Shown here piece after piece: positions 62,767 to 64,000 of a DNA stretch of 64,000 nt. The stretch's first letter is position 1. Each line of letters opens with the position of its first letter. The notes beneath the pieces are model-generated. The model made no database searches. It saw nothing but the letters and a program-made list of their open reading frames with translations, and was not told the origin of the DNA. The stretch is taken from positions 868,001-932,000 of the forward strand of contig NZ_JONU01000007.1 of NCBI RefSeq assembly GCF_000711985.1, in the 5' to 3' direction. The DNA is from Rheinheimera texasensis DSM 17496. GTDB taxonomy: Bacteria > Pseudomonadota > Gammaproteobacteria > Enterobacterales > Alteromonadaceae. The translations under genes were made by a program, and so were the position numbers.

Positions 62767-62808
62767 ACCTGCTCCTGTACTTTGGTGGCTGCGCTTTAGC
62801 TGCTGCGG

Positions 62809-64000
62809 TTAAAACGACCGGTCGGCCATTAATGCTTCAATTTCAGCGATGGTTTTAGGCGCAGTGTCGGTCAGATTCAGATGGCCGTCTTTGATCACCA
62901 ACAAATCATCTTCAATTCGTACCGCCATACCCCACCAGCGCGGGTCACAATCAGAGCCCGTCGGAATGTACAGGCCAGGCTCAATCGTCAGCACCATGCC
63001 GGGCTCAAACGGCCGCTCTATGTCGGCAACTTTATAAGCGCCGACATCATGCACGTCGAGGCCAAGCCAGTGGCCAAGGCCATGAATAAAATACTTTTTA
63101 CAGGCTTGTTCGGCGATTAAGGTCGGCAGATCGCCGTTTAAGATACCTAAATCACGTAAACCGCGGGTCAGTTCAGCAATAGCGGCGGCGACAGTATCAC
63201 GCGTGCTGTTGCCGGGTTTGACGGCAGCGCAGGCGGCATATTGTGCGTCTAACACCACCTGATACAAAGCAGCCTGATCAGGCGTGAATTTGCCATTGAC
63301 CGGAAAAGTTCGGGTGATGTCAGCGGCATAACCTGCCAACTCGCCGCCAGCGTCAATCAGCACTAAATCACCGTCTTTGAGCGCATCATTGTTGTCGGTG
63401 TAATGCAAAATACAGCCGTTTTCGCCACCGCCGACAATAGTGTTATACGCCTGCTGCCGCGCGCCGTGCATGGCACAAAAATGACGGATTTCGGCGTCAA
63501 GCTGATATTCAAATACACCTGGTGCGGCGATTTGCATGGCGCGTTTATGCGCACCGGCACTGATACGGCCGGCCTCACGCATCAGCGCGATTTCGTGTTC
63601 GTCTTTAAATAAGCGCAGTTCAGCAGTCAGCGGGCGCAAATCAGTGATATGCACCGGTGCGCTGTAACCGCGTTTGGGATAAGTGCGTAGCGTTTGCAGC
63701 GTCTGGAAAATCTTCTCGTCCAGCTGCGCATAAGCACCCTGGGCAAATACCAGCGTTTGTTTGCCGTTTAGCGCCTGCAGCAGTTCCTGCTCTAGTACGT
63801 CGTTGCATAAAGCGGGTAGACCAAAGTGCTGCGCGGCCACTGCCGGACCAAAACGCCGGCCTTGCCAGACTTCGGCCAGCTCGTCTTTCGGCCGGCACAG
63901 CAGCAGTTCACGGCAGCTGCCATCGGCAGCTTTGCTTAGAATCAGCCAGGCTTCCGGCTCCGGAAAACCGGTCAGATACAGCAGGTCACTGTCCTGACGG
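62809..64000 (-). CDS. pepP: Xaa-Pro aminopeptidase (5' end outside the window)
   Basis: 397 residues are visible in an open frame that runs off the right end of the window; about 40 N-terminal residues are missing. It removes N-terminal residues before proline and needs two manganese ions. QDSDLLYLTGFPEPEAWLIL is the family's N-terminal domain; ligands lie in LIDAGGELAGYAADITRTF, HGLGHWLGLDVHD, TIEPGLYI and VRIEDDLLV. It precedes ubiH, as in many gammaproteobacteria. Confidence 0.95.
   Translation of the reverse strand, partial: RQDSDLLYLTGFPEPEAWLILSKAADGSCRELLLCRPKDELAEVWQGRRFGPAVAAQHFGLPALCNDVLEQELLQALNGKQTLVFAQGAYAQLDEKIFQTLQTLRTYPKRGYSAPVHITDLRPLTAELRLFKDEHEIALMREAGRISAGAHKRAMQIAAPGVFEYQLDAEIRHFCAMHGARQQAYNTIVGGGENGCILHYTDNNDALKDGDLVLIDAGGELAGYAADITRTFPVNGKFTPDQAALYQVVLDAQYAACAAVKPGNSTRDTVAAAIAELTRGLRDLGILNGDLPTLIAEQACKKYFIHGLGHWLGLDVHDVGAYKVADIERPFEPGMVLTIEPGLYIPTGSDCDPRWWGMAVRIEDDLLVIKDGHLNLTDTAPKTIAEIEALMADRSF

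Overview
The window looks like a chromosomal segment of a free-living gammaproteobacterium, probably from the Alteromonadales/Chromatiales neighbourhood (Rheinheimera-like). That guess rests on gene content: pepP-ubiH-ubiI next to gcvTHP, an AcpH/RraB/SelO stretch, a YebC protein and a thermostable-hemolysin family gene. No rRNA, tRNA, CRISPR array, insertion sequence or prophage gene was seen.

Layout. 1-7.3 kb: the end of an unknown gene, then plus-strand housekeeping genes (six-hairpin glycosidase-like protein, EamA transporter, AcpH, RraB-like, SelO). 7.3-11.6 kb: minus-strand envelope proteins (DUF547, metallo-beta-lactamase fold, LTA-synthase-type sulfatase). 11.8-15.6 kb: a translationally coupled operon of response regulator, sensor kinase, cupredoxin, FTR1-like permease and outer-membrane protein, probably for metal sensing and uptake. 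15.6-20.2 kb: an operon of thermostable-hemolysin family protein, AMP-ligase, haem-oxygenase-fold oxidase, SDR and TPR protein, which looks like a small uncharacterised biosynthetic pathway. The same OmpR-type box (CTTAA-N6-CTTAA) lies 52 nt before the start codons of both the hemolysin-family gene and the LTA-synthase gene, tying these genes to the two-component system encoded between them.

20.3-29.6 kb: cytochrome b562-like protein, yebC, an XRE/cupin regulator with azlCD and tandem palindromic operators, a phosphate-binding-like protein with a porin, DoxX, nitroreductase, yjjX and a chemoreceptor. 29.7-39.9 kb: a sugar-oxidation locus (DUF1080, Tat-dependent GMC dehydrogenase with its small subunit, three xylose-isomerase-like TIM-barrel proteins, MFS permease, Gfo/Idh/MocA oxidoreductase) controlled by a divergent LacI regulator with two visible operators. 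It fits a 3-keto-glycoside pathway. 40.1-42.5 kb: a lipoprotein with six PKD-like repeats.

42.6-54.1 kb is the accessory region, entirely minus strand: cassette-like genes (GNATs, VOC, DUF1993, LprI-like), a frameshifted AHSA1 gene, a hydrolase remnant, and from about 48 to 53 kb an integron gene-cassette array with at least six well-formed attC sites plus weaker ones and no integrase in the window. A RES-Xre toxin-antitoxin pair stands at its upstream end. 54.4-64 kb: core genome again (HPP membrane protein, gcvP, gcvH, gcvT, ubiI, ubiH and a pepP that runs off the window).
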